Shown here: positions 41,030 to 51,479 of the stretch, one piece after another
Position numbering within the stretch: position 1 is the stretch's first letter
Layout of the letters: each line of letters begins with the position of its first letter
DNA from: Thiorhodovibrio frisius
Lineage (GTDB): Bacteria > Pseudomonadota > Gammaproteobacteria > Chromatiales > Chromatiaceae
NCBI RefSeq assembly: GCF_033954835.1
Contig: NZ_CP121471.1
Span: 4,830,501 to 4,894,500, forward strand
DNA length: 64,000 bases
Direction: 5' to 3'
Position numbers and translations under genes: made by a program
The notes under the pieces: generated by a model
The model's database searches: none
Told to the model about the DNA's origin: nothing
What the model saw: the letters and a program-made list of their open reading frames with translations, nothing else

Positions 41030-43126
41030 TTAAGCCTCGCCGGTGACAATCTCCGGCAGACAGCAAACCTGACGCTCGGCGCCGAACGCCACAGCATCGG
41101 GGTAGGCGCGCGCGCACTCTGGCCTCGCCTGCGGGCAACGCGGATGAAAATGACAACCTGACGGGGGATTGGCCGGAGATGGCATATCCCCACTGAGGCG
41201 AATCACCTCACGGCCACTGTCCTGATCAATACTAGGCACAGCGGAGAGCAGTGCCCGGGTGTAGGGGTGGCGCGGATCATCCAGCACAGCCCCGGCCGGC
41301 CCCTGCTCGACAATGCGACCGAGATACATCACGGCCATTTGTTGGGCGAGGTAAGACACCACCGCGATGTTGTGGGTAATGAACAGATAGGCGATGCCAA
41401 AATCCTGCTGCAAGGATTTGAGCAGGTTCAAAATCTGCGCCTGAACCGAAACATCGAGCGCGCTCGTCGGCTCGTCACACACAATCACTTTCGGCTCCAC
41501 CGCCAGCGCCCGGGCAATACAAATGCGCTGGCGCTGACCACCGGAGAATTCATGCGGATAGCGCGTCATGGCCTCAGCACCAATGCCGACGCGCTCGAGC
41601 AGCGCAGCCACGCGCTCGCGCCGGCGCGCCGCCTTGGATTCGAGGCCCAGCGCCTGCAAGCCTTCGCCGACAATGTCGCCAACCAGCATGCGCGGGTTCA
41701 TGGCGGCGAAGGGGTCCTGGAAAATGATCTGCAAATCCTTGCGCAGCCTGCGCATGCGCCCGGCTGACAGAGCCGCGAGATCCTCACCCAGATAATGCAC
41801 ACGTCCGCCGGTGGGCAGCTCGAGCCGTAACAGCCCCTTGCCAGCCGTGGTCTTGCCGCAGCCGGACTCACCCACCAGCGCCAGGGTTTCGCCAGCCTTG
41901 AGAGTCAAATCCACCCCATCGACCGCCCGCACCTGGCCGACCACGCGCTTGAAAAGCCCCCTACGAATCGGGAACCAGACTTTGAGTGCCTCAGTGGTCA
42001 GCAGCGGCTCGGCGGCTGGCGACGATGATGCCTGGTCTTGATCCGCATCGGATGTCGCAGCGACCGCCGGCGCGAACTCCACTCTCCCATCGCGCCACAG
42101 CAGGCAGCGCACCTGATGGTCCCTGCCCGCTTGGTACCAATCCGGTGCGCTACTGTGGCATTCGGATCGCGCCAGCTCGCAGCGCGGCGCGAAGCGACAG
42201 CCGCTGAAGGGCTGATCGAGCGGCGGCACACGGCCCGGAATCATCGCCAGCGCACCGCCGCGCTTGGCCGCCGTTGGCAGACTTTCGAGCAATTTGCGGC
42301 TGTAGGGATGGGCCGGCGCGGCAAAAAACTCGGCACAGCTCGCCTGCTCGACCAGCTGCCCGGCGTACATCACCGCCAGGCGGTCGGCGGTCTCGGCCAC
42401 CACGCCTAGATCATGGGTGATCAGCAGCACACTCATGCCGGTGTCGCGCTGTAGACCTTTCAGCAGCTGCAAAACCTGCGCCTGGATGGTGACATCCAAC
42501 GCCGTGGTCGGCTCATCGGCAATCAGCAGCTGCGGATTACCGGCCAGCGCCATGGCAATCATCACCCGCTGTTTCATGCCACCGGAGAGCTGATGGGGGT
42601 ATTCCTCGGCACGGCGCTCGGGGTCGGGAATGCCAACCGCACGCAGCAGTTCAACGACCCGCGCGGCTACCTGACCAGACCCCGCAGCCGCAGACACCAG
42701 CGCTTCAGACTGGGCAGCTTCAGAGCAAGGCGCGGTCTTTTCAGCAGTCGGCCCCTCATGCAGCCGCACCGCTTCGGCCACCTGGGTGCCAACACGCAAC
42801 ACGGGGTTCAGCGAGGTTTGGGGTTCCTGGAAAATCATGGCCAGACGCCCGCCGCGCAGCGCGCGCATGTCACGCTCCGCCAGACGCAGCAGTTCTTGCT
42901 CGCCGAGCTTGACCGAGCCAGAAACAATCCGTCCGCCGAGTGGCAACAGCCGCATCAAGGAAAGGGCCGTCATGGACTTGCCGCAGCCAGACTCGCCGAG
43001 CAGCGCCAGGGTCTCACCAGGAGCGATGCGCAGATCAATCCCATCGACCACGGTCACTGATCGCGTTGCGCCGCCTAGTTGGGTGCGCAGGTTGCTGACT
43101 TCCAGCACCGAATGCTTTCCGGCCAT
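41030..43126 (-). CDS. Peptide ABC transporter, fused double ATPase (YejF-like)
   Basis: About 698 residues with two complete ABC cassettes. The first has [31 protein letters not shown] and [12 protein letters not shown]. The second has [31 protein letters not shown] and [12 protein letters not shown]. Each ends with an oligopeptide/dipeptide ATPase C-terminal motif ([24 protein letters not shown]) and a Cys cluster ([16 protein letters not shown]). The fusion equals OppD plus OppF, as in YejF. The likely start is ATG 43126 with GGGAAG; the frame opens with a GTG at 43174 touching the permease stop. Confidence 0.88.
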   Translation of the reverse strand: MAGKHSVLEVSNLRTQLGGATRSVTVVDGIDLRIAPGETLALLGESGCGKSMTALSLMRLLPLGGRIVSGSVKLGEQELLRLAERDMRALRGGRLAMIFQEPQTSLNPVLRVGTQVAEAVRLHEGPTAEKTAPCSEAAQSEALVSAAAGSGQVAARVVELLRAVGIPDPERRAEEYPHQLSGGMKQRVMIAMALAGNPQLLIADEPTTALDVTIQAQVLQLLKGLQRDTGMSVLLITHDLGVVAETADRLAVMYAGQLVEQASCAEFFAAPAHPYSRKLLESLPTAAKRGGALAMIPGRVPPLDQPFSGCRFAPRCELARSECHSSAPDWYQAGRDHQVRCLLWRDGRVEFAPAVAATSDADQDQASSSPAAEPLLTTEALKVWFPIRRGLFKRVVGQVRAVDGVDLTLKAGETLALVGESGCGKTTAGKGLLRLELPTGGRVHYLGEDLAALSAGRMRRLRKDLQIIFQDPFAAMNPRMLVGDIVGEGLQALGLESKAARRRERVAALLERVGIGAEAMTRYPHEFSGGQRQRICIARALAVEPKVIVCDEPTSALDVSVQAQILNLLKSLQQDFGIAYLFITHNIAVVSYLAQQMAVMYLGRIVEQGPAGAVLDDPRHPYTRALLSAVPSIDQDSGREVIRLSGDMPSPANPPSGCHFHPRCPQARPECARAYPDAVAFGAERQVCCLPEIVTGEA

Positions 43127-43174
43127 TAGATTCTTCCCGGACATTATCCGATCAGACATCAGTTGCAAGCCCAC

Positions 43175-44596
43175 TCATGGTGAATTCCTCAAGCGCGGAT
43201 CAAAGGCGTCGCGCACCACGTCGGCGAGCAGATTGGCGGCCAGCACCAGGGTAAACATAAAGACAAATGCCGCCGCCAGGGACCACCAGACGATGGGGTC
43301 GCGCGCCAGTTCCAGACGCGCGCTGTTGATCATATTGCCCCAGCTGTTCATGGTTGGATCGACACCAATGTTGACATAGGACAGCACCGCCTCGGCCAGC
43401 ACCAGGCCGCTGAAGTCAAGCACGATGGCGATCATCACGATATGCAGCACATTCGGCAGGATATGGCGGGCGATGATGCGCGAATGCCGCACCCCGAGCG
43501 CAGTGGCCGCTTGCACATAGTCGGCCTCGCGCAGTTTGAGCGCCTCGCCGCGCAGCAACCGGCACAGTCCGGTCCAGCTGGTCACGCCAAGGATGATGCA
43601 CAAAAACAGCAGACGCAAATCGGCGCGCTCAACCAGGCTGTTGAACTCATCGCCGTGGTTGGTCATATAGACTTGCAGCATCAAAATGGCGGCGGCAATC
43701 AAGAGCACGCCGGGGATGGAATTGAGCGTGGTGTAAAGGTATTGGATGATGTCATCGGTCAGACCACGGAAATACCCGGCCATGATGCCCAGAATCACCG
43801 CCGCCGGCAGCATCACCAGGGTGGTCAGGGTGCCAATCACCAAGCCGGTGCGAACACTCTTGAGGCTCTGATAGAAAACATCCTCGCCCACTTTGTCGGT
43901 GCCGAGGATGTGATAGTTCAACGCCAACTCACCGGCGATGAAGCTGATGGCCAGCATCACCAGCAGCGTCCACAAAGCTACCCGCCAAGGCGCCTGCTCC
44001 GGCGCTTGCCATAAGGATCGCCAGAGTGCGTCAAACGCCTTTCGCCGATGCCAGGCCCAGCCGCCCAGCCCCACCAGAAGGATGGCGGTCCAGGCGATCA
44101 GCGCCTTGATCAGCCCAAGCAGGCTGGAGACCACAATATCCCAGCCACGCCCCTGCTCCGGGTCATCAAGATGCACGCCGCCATATTTGAGCCGGGGATA
44201 GGTGCGCACCAGGCTTCCATCCGGCTGCTCAATGGGCTCTTTGACAAACAAATGGGTGGCGAAGGGCGCCGAGAAGGTTTTTTCCCCGCGCTCGCGCAAC
44301 GGCGTGAGCCAAAGATCCAGCAATGAAAGGATTTGGGTCGAGTGCGCCGGCGCTGGCGCGTCTGTTGCAGATTGTTCCGCAGCCGCCTCCAGCCGCGGAT
44401 GAAAGTGCACCGAGTCGAGCAAGCCGATGACGACATAAAAGCCCAGCACCACCAAGGCCGCCGCAGCCACCCGCGAGCGCCCCACCTGGCGCCAAGGCTC
44501 GGCCAGGTGCGGATGGTGCGAGGCATAGAAGGCAAAGCTGAGCGCCACCGCAATCAGCAGAAAAATGAGCGCATCGGTCCAGAGGATTACCAGCAT
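43175..44596 (-). CDS. Peptide ABC transporter permease (OppC/YejE-like)
   Basis: About 473 residues from ATG 44596; the frame opens at 44653. An N-terminal helix and a long periplasmic insertion (about residues 75-160) precede the standard permease core. The coupling EAA loop is GEALKLREADYVQAATALGVRHSRI. OppC-type permeases form the channel with an OppB partner, here the gene directly upstream. The large periplasmic loop is typical of the YejE/microcin C-type group rather than classical OppC. Confidence 0.87.
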   Translation of the reverse strand: MLVILWTDALIFLLIAVALSFAFYASHHPHLAEPWRQVGRSRVAAAALVVLGFYVVIGLLDSVHFHPRLEAAAEQSATDAPAPAHSTQILSLLDLWLTPLRERGEKTFSAPFATHLFVKEPIEQPDGSLVRTYPRLKYGGVHLDDPEQGRGWDIVVSSLLGLIKALIAWTAILLVGLGGWAWHRRKAFDALWRSLWQAPEQAPWRVALWTLLVMLAISFIAGELALNYHILGTDKVGEDVFYQSLKSVRTGLVIGTLTTLVMLPAAVILGIMAGYFRGLTDDIIQYLYTTLNSIPGVLLIAAAILMLQVYMTNHGDEFNSLVERADLRLLFLCIILGVTSWTGLCRLLRGEALKLREADYVQAATALGVRHSRIIARHILPNVLHIVMIAIVLDFSGLVLAEAVLSYVNIGVDPTMNSWGNMINSARLELARDPIVWWSLAAAFVFMFTLVLAANLLADVVRDAFDPRLRNSP

Positions 44597-44672
44597 GGTG
44601 AAGCAACCAAAATCCAAAGGTCCAGCGCGCGACAACTGCGGCCCGCTAACCACTGACCACTGACCACCCGGC

Positions 44673-45650
44673 TCATGACAGCCGCACCCTCGGATCGACC
44701 AGCGTGTAGGAGATGTCCGTCAAAATCAGCCCCAGAATGTAGAGCACCGAGCCGAGAAACACCATGGCGCGCACAATGGCAAAGTCCTGGCGGCTGATGG
44801 CATCGATGGTGTAGCTGCCGAGCCCCGGGATACCAAAGAAAGACTCGGTAATGAGCGCGCCCATGAACAACAGCGGCAGCACCGCCACCACGCCGGTCAG
44901 GATAGGAATGAGCGCATTGCGCAGCACATGGCGGAAGAGCACCACTCGCTCGGCCAAGCCCTTGGCGCGCGCGGTACGCACATAATCGCGGTTGATCTCC
45001 TCAAGGAAAAAGGTGCGATACAGGCGAGTACCGCTGCCAATGCTGGCGATAACGCTGACAATCACTGGAAGGATCAGGAATTTGAGCGCCTCAAATCCAG
45101 TGTCATAGCCAGAGATGGGCACCAAATGCAGCAGCTTGCCAATCAAAAACTGCCCGCCAATGATGTAGAACAGACTGGAAATAGACATCATGGCCACCAG
45201 CAGCACCACGCTGCCGAAGTCGATATAGGTGGCGCGGAAGAACACAATCATCAGCGCATAGCTGATGTTGATGGCAAGACCCGTGAGCAACACAGGCACC
45301 GCGATGGCCAGACTCGGCCACATGCGCTGGGAGATGTCGTTGCCAATGTTACGCCCGCTGTCGGATGAACCAAAATCAAAGGCAAAGAGCTTGAGTGACT
45401 TTTGGAAAAAAATCGTCTGGGTCAGCGCACCCAGCCCCTCGGCGGCCGGATTGACAAACAGCGGCTGGTCATAGCCATGCTCGGCCTTCCAGGTGTCGAT
45501 GGCTTCTTGGGTCACGCGCTTATCCCCAAGCTGCATGCGCGCCATGTCATCGGGCGAGTTGACCACGAAAAAGAGCGCGAAAGTGAGAATATTCACCCCG
45601 ATGAGGATCGGCAGCGCATAGGCTACCCGGCGCAAAATATAGGCCATCAT
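44673..45650 (-). CDS. Peptide ABC transporter permease (OppB/YejB-like)
   Basis: 325 residues. The start is ATG 45650, overlapping the stop of the binding-protein gene (ATGA); an open extension further upstream is antisense to nothing useful and is rejected. N-terminal YILRRVAYALPILIGVNILTF is characteristic of OppB permeases. The EAA loop reads RDYVRTARAKGLAERVVL. It forms the inner-membrane channel with the next permease. Confidence 0.9.
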   Translation of the reverse strand: MMAYILRRVAYALPILIGVNILTFALFFVVNSPDDMARMQLGDKRVTQEAIDTWKAEHGYDQPLFVNPAAEGLGALTQTIFFQKSLKLFAFDFGSSDSGRNIGNDISQRMWPSLAIAVPVLLTGLAINISYALMIVFFRATYIDFGSVVLLVAMMSISSLFYIIGGQFLIGKLLHLVPISGYDTGFEALKFLILPVIVSVIASIGSGTRLYRTFFLEEINRDYVRTARAKGLAERVVLFRHVLRNALIPILTGVVAVLPLLFMGALITESFFGIPGLGSYTIDAISRQDFAIVRAMVFLGSVLYILGLILTDISYTLVDPRVRLS

Positions 45651-47887
45651 AGAGCGCGGCTCCTTTCGCGCCGGCGCGCCATCAGCCAGGCCGGCAGGGC
45701 ACCGAGCACCAACACCAGCGCCAGCAGCCCAAGCGGCCAGAGCACGGGCGGATTCCACGCCAGGCGTTGCTCGGCGCGCCGATCCGGATTCAGGCGACGG
45801 TACTTCAGGGTATTGTTCGCCATGAGATTCGGCTTCACATTGCCAAGCCACTGATGGTAGAGGCTATAGGACTTGGGAAAGAAACCAAAGGCCACCGGCC
45901 CGTCGCGGCGCAGGATATCGGTCATCTCATCGATCAACGCCTGACGCTCGGGGGTGTCGTCCATCACCCGCATCTGCTCAAACAAGCGGTCGAACTCCGG
46001 ATTTTGGTAATTGAAGGCGTTCTCCCCGCCCTTGACCTTGGCGTTGGGGCCATAGAGCAGGAAGAACAAATTCTCCGGGTCCGGATAGTCGGCATTCCAG
46101 CCCCACATGAAGATTTGCCCGGTGCCCTCGCGCATTTTGTCCTGAAAGCGATTGTAGTCGGTGGCGCGCACGACCAGCTCAATGCCGAGTTTGGCGAACT
46201 GTTTGCGCATCCAATTGAGCCGCGCCTTGCCATCGGGGCCGGCGTCCATGGCCTCGTAGTAGAGCGTGAGCGGGCGACCGGTTTGCGAATCTCGCCCATC
46301 CGGGTAGCCGGCCTCGGCGAGCAGGGCACGGGCTTCGCTGATCGGCTTGCGCACCGCACGGTTTTCCTGCCAATCAAAAAGATAAGGGTTGAGTCCGGCG
46401 CGCCCCTCGCGATGCCCGTAAATGCCCGGCGGCAGCATGCCCTGGGCCTCGATGCCGCGGCCATTGGCGAAAATGGAAATGTACTCGCCAAAGTCAACCG
46501 CCATGGCGATGGCCCGGCGCAGCAGGCGCGCGCGCTCGGAGTTACCACCCAGAACAGGGTCGAGCATGTTGAAGCCCATGTACCAGATGCTGGTATCCAC
46601 GGCAGTCGCGAGCGCGATACCCTTGGCGCCCATATCCTCGGTCAGCTCGGCATCGCCACCGGCGCTAAACTGAATCGCCTGGTCGAAGGCATCGGAGGCG
46701 ATGCCGGAGCTGTCGTAGTAACCCTGTAGAAACTTATTCCAATAGGGGATGCTTTCTTTCTCGAGCGCGAAGATCACCTGATCGACCAGCGGCAGCGGTT
46801 GGCCAGCATCCTCAAGCAACCCTGCCGCGACATCCTCGGGCATACCCTCACTCGGGTAGGTCTCACCATGAAAATGCGGGTTGCGACTGAGCACCATGCG
46901 CAAATTGGGATTATTCTCACTCAGCATGAAAGCACCACTGCCAAGCGGATACCAGTCCAGGGTGATATTGCGCTCGGCCAGCCCAGGTTGGGCGTAAAAA
47001 GCTTCAGCCTCCCAGGGCATGGGGCTGAAAAACAGCATCGCCAGCCAATACTGAAACTGCGGATAGCGCCCCTCGATGCGGATGCGATAGCTATAGCGGT
47101 CGACGACCTCGGCACCGGCAAAGGGCATCTTGCGCAGGTCGAAAAAGGGCCGCTCCCCTGTCTCAGGTGCCGGCGCCGCCTCGGCCAGGCGCTCACTCAG
47201 CTCAGCAAGATCCAGGATGTGCTTGTTCATCAGCCCGGCAATGGGCGAATGCAGCCAGGGCGCAGCCAGACGCTTGATCTGATACACATAGTCCTCGGCT
47301 GTCACCTCCCGGGTGCCGGTGGCAGGGAAGTCGCCGAGATCCTCAATGCCGCGCAGATCGGCGGGTTTGAGATGATGATAAAGATAGCCCTCCCCCGCCG
47401 GTGCGCCCTCGGCCCGGGCCAGCGCCGGGTGCGGCTGATACTGAATACCGGGGCGGATGCGAATCAGATACTCACTGACGGCGACCTGCTCGGCCGGTGC
47501 CGAGCCCGGCAGCCGGTTACCCTCGGCATCGAAATAACGCACCTCGGGCATGGATGCCGCCGTCAGCGGCACCAGGGTGTAGGGCCGCTTAAGAAAATGG
47601 TATTGCAGCGGGGGTTCGTAGATCTGCCCGATAAAGACATACTCGTTGCTGTTGTATGAACGCACCGGGTCGAGATGTTTGGGCTGCTCGGAAAAGGCGC
47701 TGTAGACGATGTTCGCGCGCGCTTCGCTGGCTGGATAGGGGTTGTTCCAAGCGGTGTCGCCGCAGCCGCCCAGCAGCAAAACCAAGGCTAGCGACCAGGC
47801 CAAAGCCAGTGGAACCAGAACAACGCCGCTCGGGCCTTTCAACTGGGGCGCACTTTGGTTAATGTGGCAAGTTGCTTTCACGCGCAC
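45647..47887 (-). CDS. Peptide-binding lipoprotein of the ABC transporter (SBP family 5)
   Basis: 746 residues starting at GTG 47887. The signal peptide ends LLLGGC, giving lipidated C42. The SBP_bac_5 fold runs from residue 60 (SAFSEQPKHLDPVRSYNSNE) to about 690, with FYDAEGN-like and TYLLYYEAMD-type core segments and the conserved GWNADYPDPENLFFLLYG near residue 615. Unusually, a C-terminal hydrophobic helix (PLGLLALVLVLGALPAWLM) and a basic tail follow. It would be anchored at both ends, or misprocessed. It captures oligopeptides or peptide-like compounds for the downstream permeases. Confidence 0.85.
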   Translation of the reverse strand: MRVKATCHINQSAPQLKGPSGVVLVPLALAWSLALVLLLGGCGDTAWNNPYPASEARANIVYSAFSEQPKHLDPVRSYNSNEYVFIGQIYEPPLQYHFLKRPYTLVPLTAASMPEVRYFDAEGNRLPGSAPAEQVAVSEYLIRIRPGIQYQPHPALARAEGAPAGEGYLYHHLKPADLRGIEDLGDFPATGTREVTAEDYVYQIKRLAAPWLHSPIAGLMNKHILDLAELSERLAEAAPAPETGERPFFDLRKMPFAGAEVVDRYSYRIRIEGRYPQFQYWLAMLFFSPMPWEAEAFYAQPGLAERNITLDWYPLGSGAFMLSENNPNLRMVLSRNPHFHGETYPSEGMPEDVAAGLLEDAGQPLPLVDQVIFALEKESIPYWNKFLQGYYDSSGIASDAFDQAIQFSAGGDAELTEDMGAKGIALATAVDTSIWYMGFNMLDPVLGGNSERARLLRRAIAMAVDFGEYISIFANGRGIEAQGMLPPGIYGHREGRAGLNPYLFDWQENRAVRKPISEARALLAEAGYPDGRDSQTGRPLTLYYEAMDAGPDGKARLNWMRKQFAKLGIELVVRATDYNRFQDKMREGTGQIFMWGWNADYPDPENLFFLLYGPNAKVKGGENAFNYQNPEFDRLFEQMRVMDDTPERQALIDEMTDILRRDGPVAFGFFPKSYSLYHQWLGNVKPNLMANNTLKYRRLNPDRRAEQRLAWNPPVLWPLGLLALVLVLGALPAWLMARRRERSRAL

Positions 47888-48015
47888 AATGATCGCACCC
47901 TAGGCGCCGGCTTACCAGTGCCGAAGAGGATACGATGGCAACGGCGCCAGAGCCAGGACACTGACAAGTAAAACACCTCACAACCCAAACCACTCACAAT
48001 AGAGACCAGGAAACC

Positions 48016-48792
48016 ATGGGATTTTTAGCAGACAAGCGCTTTTTGATCACTGGCGTCGCCAGCAACCGCTCCATCGCCTGGGGTGTGGCTCAGGCCATGC
48101 ATCGCGAGGGCGCACAACTGGCCTTCAGCTATCAGGGCGAGAAGCTGCGCGGGCGGGTCGAGGACCTGGCCGCCAAGTGTGATTCATCCATCGTGCTGCC
48201 GCTGGATGTGGCAAGTGATGCCGAGATCGATGCCTGCTTCGAGCAACTCGCCGGGCATTGGGATGGGCTCGATGGCATTGTGCATTCCATTGCCTTCGCG
48301 CCCAAGGAGGAGCTTGAGGGAAGCTACATCGATGCCGTGACGCGCAAAGGCTTCAATACCGCGCACGAGATCAGCGCCTACAGCTTCGCCGCCCTGGCTA
48401 AGGCGGGCCGCGCCATGATGGCCGGGCGCAATGGCGCGCTGGTGACCATGAGCTACCTGGGGGCGGTGCGCGCGGTGCCGAATTACAACGTGATGGGCGT
48501 GGCCAAGGCGAGCCTGGAGGCCAATGTGCGCTATCTGGCAGATTCCCTCGGCCCCGAGGGCACCCGGGTCAATGCCGTCTCCGCCGGGCCGATTCGCACC
48601 CTAGCCGCCGCCGGCATCTCGGATTTCCGCTCGATGCTCAAGCAGGTGGAAGAGCGCACCCCGCTGCGGCGCAATGTCACCATCGATGAAGTTGGCAATG
48701 CTGCGGCGTTTCTGTGCTCCGACCTGGCCTCAGGCATCACCGGGGATGTGCTTTACGTCGATACCGGGTACCACATCCTGGGGCTTGGATAA
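48016..48792 (+). CDS. fabI: Enoyl-[acyl-carrier-protein] reductase (NADH)
   Basis: 258 residues. The N-terminal NAD-binding [13 protein letters not shown] and the catalytic Y157 and K164 of [11 protein letters not shown] match FabI exactly. C-terminal [16 protein letters not shown] is also characteristic. FabI performs the last reduction in each round of fatty-acid elongation. AGGAA precedes the ATG. The gene stands alone, and a palindromic terminator lies between its stop and the convergent ppiD. Confidence 0.95.
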   Translation: MGFLADKRFLITGVASNRSIAWGVAQAMHREGAQLAFSYQGEKLRGRVEDLAAKCDSSIVLPLDVASDAEIDACFEQLAGHWDGLDGIVHSIAFAPKEELEGSYIDAVTRKGFNTAHEISAYSFAALAKAGRAMMAGRNGALVTMSYLGAVRAVPNYNVMGVAKASLEANVRYLADSLGPEGTRVNAVSAGPIRTLAAAGISDFRSMLKQVEERTPLRRNVTIDEVGNAAAFLCSDLASGITGDVLYVDTGYHILGLG

Positions 48793-48806
48793 CGCCTATC
48801 ATCACA

Positions 48807-48837
48807 ACCTCTTCCCGCGCTCATGAGCGCGGGGAGG
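48807..48837. terminator. Bidirectional terminator between fabI and ppiD
   Basis: A perfect 20-base palindrome CCCGCGCTCATGAGCGCGGG at 48814-48833, extended by CCTC / GAGG with a small bulge. It sits between two convergent stop codons. No long T tract follows on either strand, so termination may need Rho or NusA. Confidence 0.6.
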
Positions 48838-48849
48838 CAAGACCAAGCC

Positions 48850-50772
48850 TTACTCCTGATCGGACGCCAGCGCCTTGCGCTCGATCTTAGCGCTGGCTTC
48901 GAGTCCCGACACCACATGGGTGAAGTCCGAACGGCCCAGGCTCTGTGCCAGCACGCGGGCCTCGGCGGCACGGGCCTCGACAGTCAAATCATCGACGGAG
49001 CCATCGCGCACTGCTGACACGGCAATAACAAAGGCGTCGCCCTCGCCATCGGTGGCCGTCCCGACGCTGGGACGCTCGACGCCCGGACGCGGCAGCAGGA
49101 AGGCTTCGCGCACCACAGCAGCAGGCAACTCGCCCGACTGACGCTCAATCATGCCAGGCGCCTCGACCGGATAGGTCTCGCCAGCAACCGCCGGCAGACT
49201 TTCTCCCTGTTCAATCCGCGCGGACAGCGCCTCGGCCGCCTGCAAGGCCGCCGCCGCCGCCTCACGCGCATTGAGCAGTTGGACAATCTCTTCGCGCACC
49301 TCCTTGAGGGGGCGCACTGCCTCCGGGCGATGCTCGTCAACCCGCAGTACCAGTGCCTCCAGGCGCTGGGGATCGGGTTCGATCAACTCGCTGTTATTGC
49401 CCCTGCCGAGCACTTCCTCACTGAAGGCGGCGGCCACCACTTTCTGGCTTGCAAAAATGCCAGCTCCGCCACTGCGGTCGATCCAGTCACTGGTCTGTAT
49501 GTCCAGCCCCAGTTCCTCGGCGGCAGGCACCAGACTGTCGGGAACCTCATAGACCCGAGTCGCGAGCCGCTCGGCATGGTCATAAAAAGCGCCCTCGGCG
49601 GAGCGGCTCTGCAACTCCTTGCGCAATTCACCGGCGACATCATCGAAAGACGGCATCACACTGGGTTCGACAGCTGTGACCTCAAGCAGGTGGTAGCCGA
49701 AGCGGCTACGCACGGGTTCGCTCAAGTCACCGAGATTCAGGCTGAAGGCAGTCTGCTCAAGAACCGGGTCGAGCATGCCGCGTTCGATCTGGCCGAGATC
49801 GCCGCCCGCCGCAGCCGAGACGGGATCATCTGAAACATCGCTAGCGACACTGGCAAATGCCTCACCAGCGAGAATTCGCTCGCGCGCAGCGGCGGCTTTT
49901 TCGCGCGCAGCATCAATGCTGGCTTCATCAGCATCCGCTGGCAGCGCGATCAGGATATGACGGAGCGAGCGCATCTCTGGCGTCTTGAGAGTCTCGGCGC
50001 GTTCCTCGTACAACGCCTGAAGATCCTCCTCGCTGACGGTCTGATCGGCGCCAAGAAGCTCGGGGGACAGCAGGATATAGCTCAGCTTGACTTGCTCCGG
50101 AGACTTGAAGCGATCCGGGTTTTCATCATAGAAGGCGCGCACCTTCTCTTCATCCGGCGATTGCCCAGGTGCGAAATCCGCCTGCGGCAGCTTAATGTAG
50201 CTGATCTCGCGCTCTTGGCGGATCAGACGGATACTTTGATCAACCTCGCTTTGGGGGGCGAAAGCTGTACTCTCCACCGCACGCTCAAGCTGAGTTTGGA
50301 GCAATTGCAGGCGCAGGTTCTGTTCAAAGGCGGCTGGCGAGAGCCCCTGATATTGCAGCACCTGCGCATAGGTCGCCTTGTCGAAGTGGCCGTCTTTCTG
50401 GAAGGCAGGCTCTTGCGCGATGGCTGAACGCAGTACCGCATCGGCGACCCGCAGACCCAATTGCCCCGAGGCGTCAAGCAGCACCTGAGACTCAATCATC
50501 CGGTCCAGCACCCGTTCGCGCAGGCCGCCATCCTCAAATAAGGCCGGGTCGTAAGCGTCGCCCAAGCGCTCGCGCAAGTCCACGCGAGTGCGCTGAAGAT
50601 TCTGATTCAGCTGCTGCTCGGTGATTTCAGCGCCATTGACGGTTGCCACCGCCGGTTCGCCACCGCCACCAAGATAGGACTGGATACCCCAGAGAGCGAA
50701 GGGAATGCTGATCAGGATTACGATGGCCCAAGCGACCCAGCCCTGGGCGCGTTCACGAATCTCGAGAAGCAT
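48850..50772 (-). CDS. ppiD: Periplasmic folding chaperone PpiD
   Basis: 640 residues from ATG 50772. One N-terminal membrane helix (WVAWAIVILISIPFALWGI) anchors it in the inner membrane. A SurA-N-like chaperone region follows, then one PpiC parvulin domain at about residues 250-355 (RHILIALPADAD, GGDLGQIERGMLDP). PpiD binds proteins leaving the Sec channel. Its place downstream of lon and hupB, with tRNA genes between, is conserved in gammaproteobacteria. Confidence 0.92.
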   Translation of the reverse strand: MLLEIRERAQGWVAWAIVILISIPFALWGIQSYLGGGGEPAVATVNGAEITEQQLNQNLQRTRVDLRERLGDAYDPALFEDGGLRERVLDRMIESQVLLDASGQLGLRVADAVLRSAIAQEPAFQKDGHFDKATYAQVLQYQGLSPAAFEQNLRLQLLQTQLERAVESTAFAPQSEVDQSIRLIRQEREISYIKLPQADFAPGQSPDEEKVRAFYDENPDRFKSPEQVKLSYILLSPELLGADQTVSEEDLQALYEERAETLKTPEMRSLRHILIALPADADEASIDAAREKAAAARERILAGEAFASVASDVSDDPVSAAAGGDLGQIERGMLDPVLEQTAFSLNLGDLSEPVRSRFGYHLLEVTAVEPSVMPSFDDVAGELRKELQSRSAEGAFYDHAERLATRVYEVPDSLVPAAEELGLDIQTSDWIDRSGGAGIFASQKVVAAAFSEEVLGRGNNSELIEPDPQRLEALVLRVDEHRPEAVRPLKEVREEIVQLLNAREAAAAALQAAEALSARIEQGESLPAVAGETYPVEAPGMIERQSGELPAAVVREAFLLPRPGVERPSVGTATDGEGDAFVIAVSAVRDGSVDDLTVEARAAEARVLAQSLGRSDFTHVVSGLEASAKIERKALASDQE

Positions 50773-50901
50773 GGTGTAATGATTGGCTCGTGCAATGCGC
50801 TGATACACCAGCGCGGAAGACGAAGTGGCCCGGAACGTCGATCAATGATTTCCAGGCCGAGATCAAGAAGTAAAGAACGACCGGACTCGAAATAGGCGCA
50901 C

Positions 50902-50935
50902 CAAACAAAAACGGGGTACCCAACCGGATACCCCG
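50902..50935 (-). terminator. Rho-independent terminator after tRNA-Asp
   Basis: On the reverse strand: stem CGGGGTA / TACCCCG (50912-50935) with a 10-base loop, followed by TTTTTGTTTGG. It lies 52 bases after the tRNA-Asp 3' end and in front of ppiD, so it separates the tRNA unit from ppiD transcription. Confidence 0.75.
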
Positions 50936-50987
50936 CGATTTTTGCGACAAAACTTGGCACCGATCATGCCTGCTTGTGCGCCTTTAT

Positions 50988-51064
50988 TGGCGGAGTGGAC
51001 GGGACTCGAACCCGCGACCCCCGGCGTGACAGGCCGGTATTCTAACCGACTGAACTACCACTCC
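50988..51064 (-). tRNA. tRNA-Asp (anticodon GTC)
   Basis: A 77-base cloverleaf on the reverse strand with 7-bp acceptor stem GGAGTGG / CCACTCC, anticodon loop CTGTCAC (GTC), T-arm GCGGGTTCGAGTCCCGT and an encoded CCA end. All invariant positions are present. It reads Asp codons GAC/GAU. Confidence 0.95.
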
Positions 51065-51151
51065 TAAAACTGACTCTTGCCTTGGCCTGAGCGTTCTTGA
51101 ATCATAAGGGTTGAATCAAAAACGCTGGTTCCAAGACCTTACTCGAATATA

Positions 51152-51180
51152 TGTAAATCGTCTGGGGTTTATTTTGTCAA
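51152..51180 (-). promoter_or_regulatory. Candidate sigma-70 promoter for tRNA-Asp
   Basis: On the reverse strand TTGACA (51175-51180) is followed after 17 bases by TTTACA (51152-51157), about 85 bases before the tRNA-Asp 5' end. The A/T-rich surroundings support it. It suggests tRNA-Asp can be transcribed apart from tRNA-Val. Confidence 0.5.
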
Positions 51181-51295
51181 AATCGCGTCTTTCGCGAAAC
51201 CGCAGCCTTTAAAGCTAGTACATAAAACCTAGCGCATCAAACCGGAGCAAAAAAACTGGGTCAACCTATAGCCTCTAAGCGGGTAGCTAGCCTTA

Positions 51296-51371
51296 TGGTG
51301 GGTGCTGCAGGGATCGAACCTGCGACCCTCGCCTTGTAAGGGCGATGCTCTCCCAGCTGAGCTAAGCACCC
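51296..51371 (-). tRNA. tRNA-Val (anticodon TAC)
   Basis: A 76-base cloverleaf on the reverse strand: acceptor stem GGGTGCT / AGCACCC, anticodon loop CTTACAA (TAC), T-arm GCAGGTTCGATCCCTGC and an encoded CCA end. It reads GUA and related Val codons. It lies between hupB and tRNA-Asp. Confidence 0.95.
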
Positions 51372-51479
51372 TAGAAACATCGCACCCCTAGGAACATCCG
51401 CTAGAGCGCGCCTGATTAGGATGCCCCTGCAAGGCAGAGCCCAGTCGGGAAATCCAGATCAGTAACGTCTTAAAGCCGG

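Noticed and set aside
45767-46729. 320-residue open frame antisense to the peptide-binding protein
   Set aside because: Repetitive basic composition without domain features; the binding-protein frame is certain.
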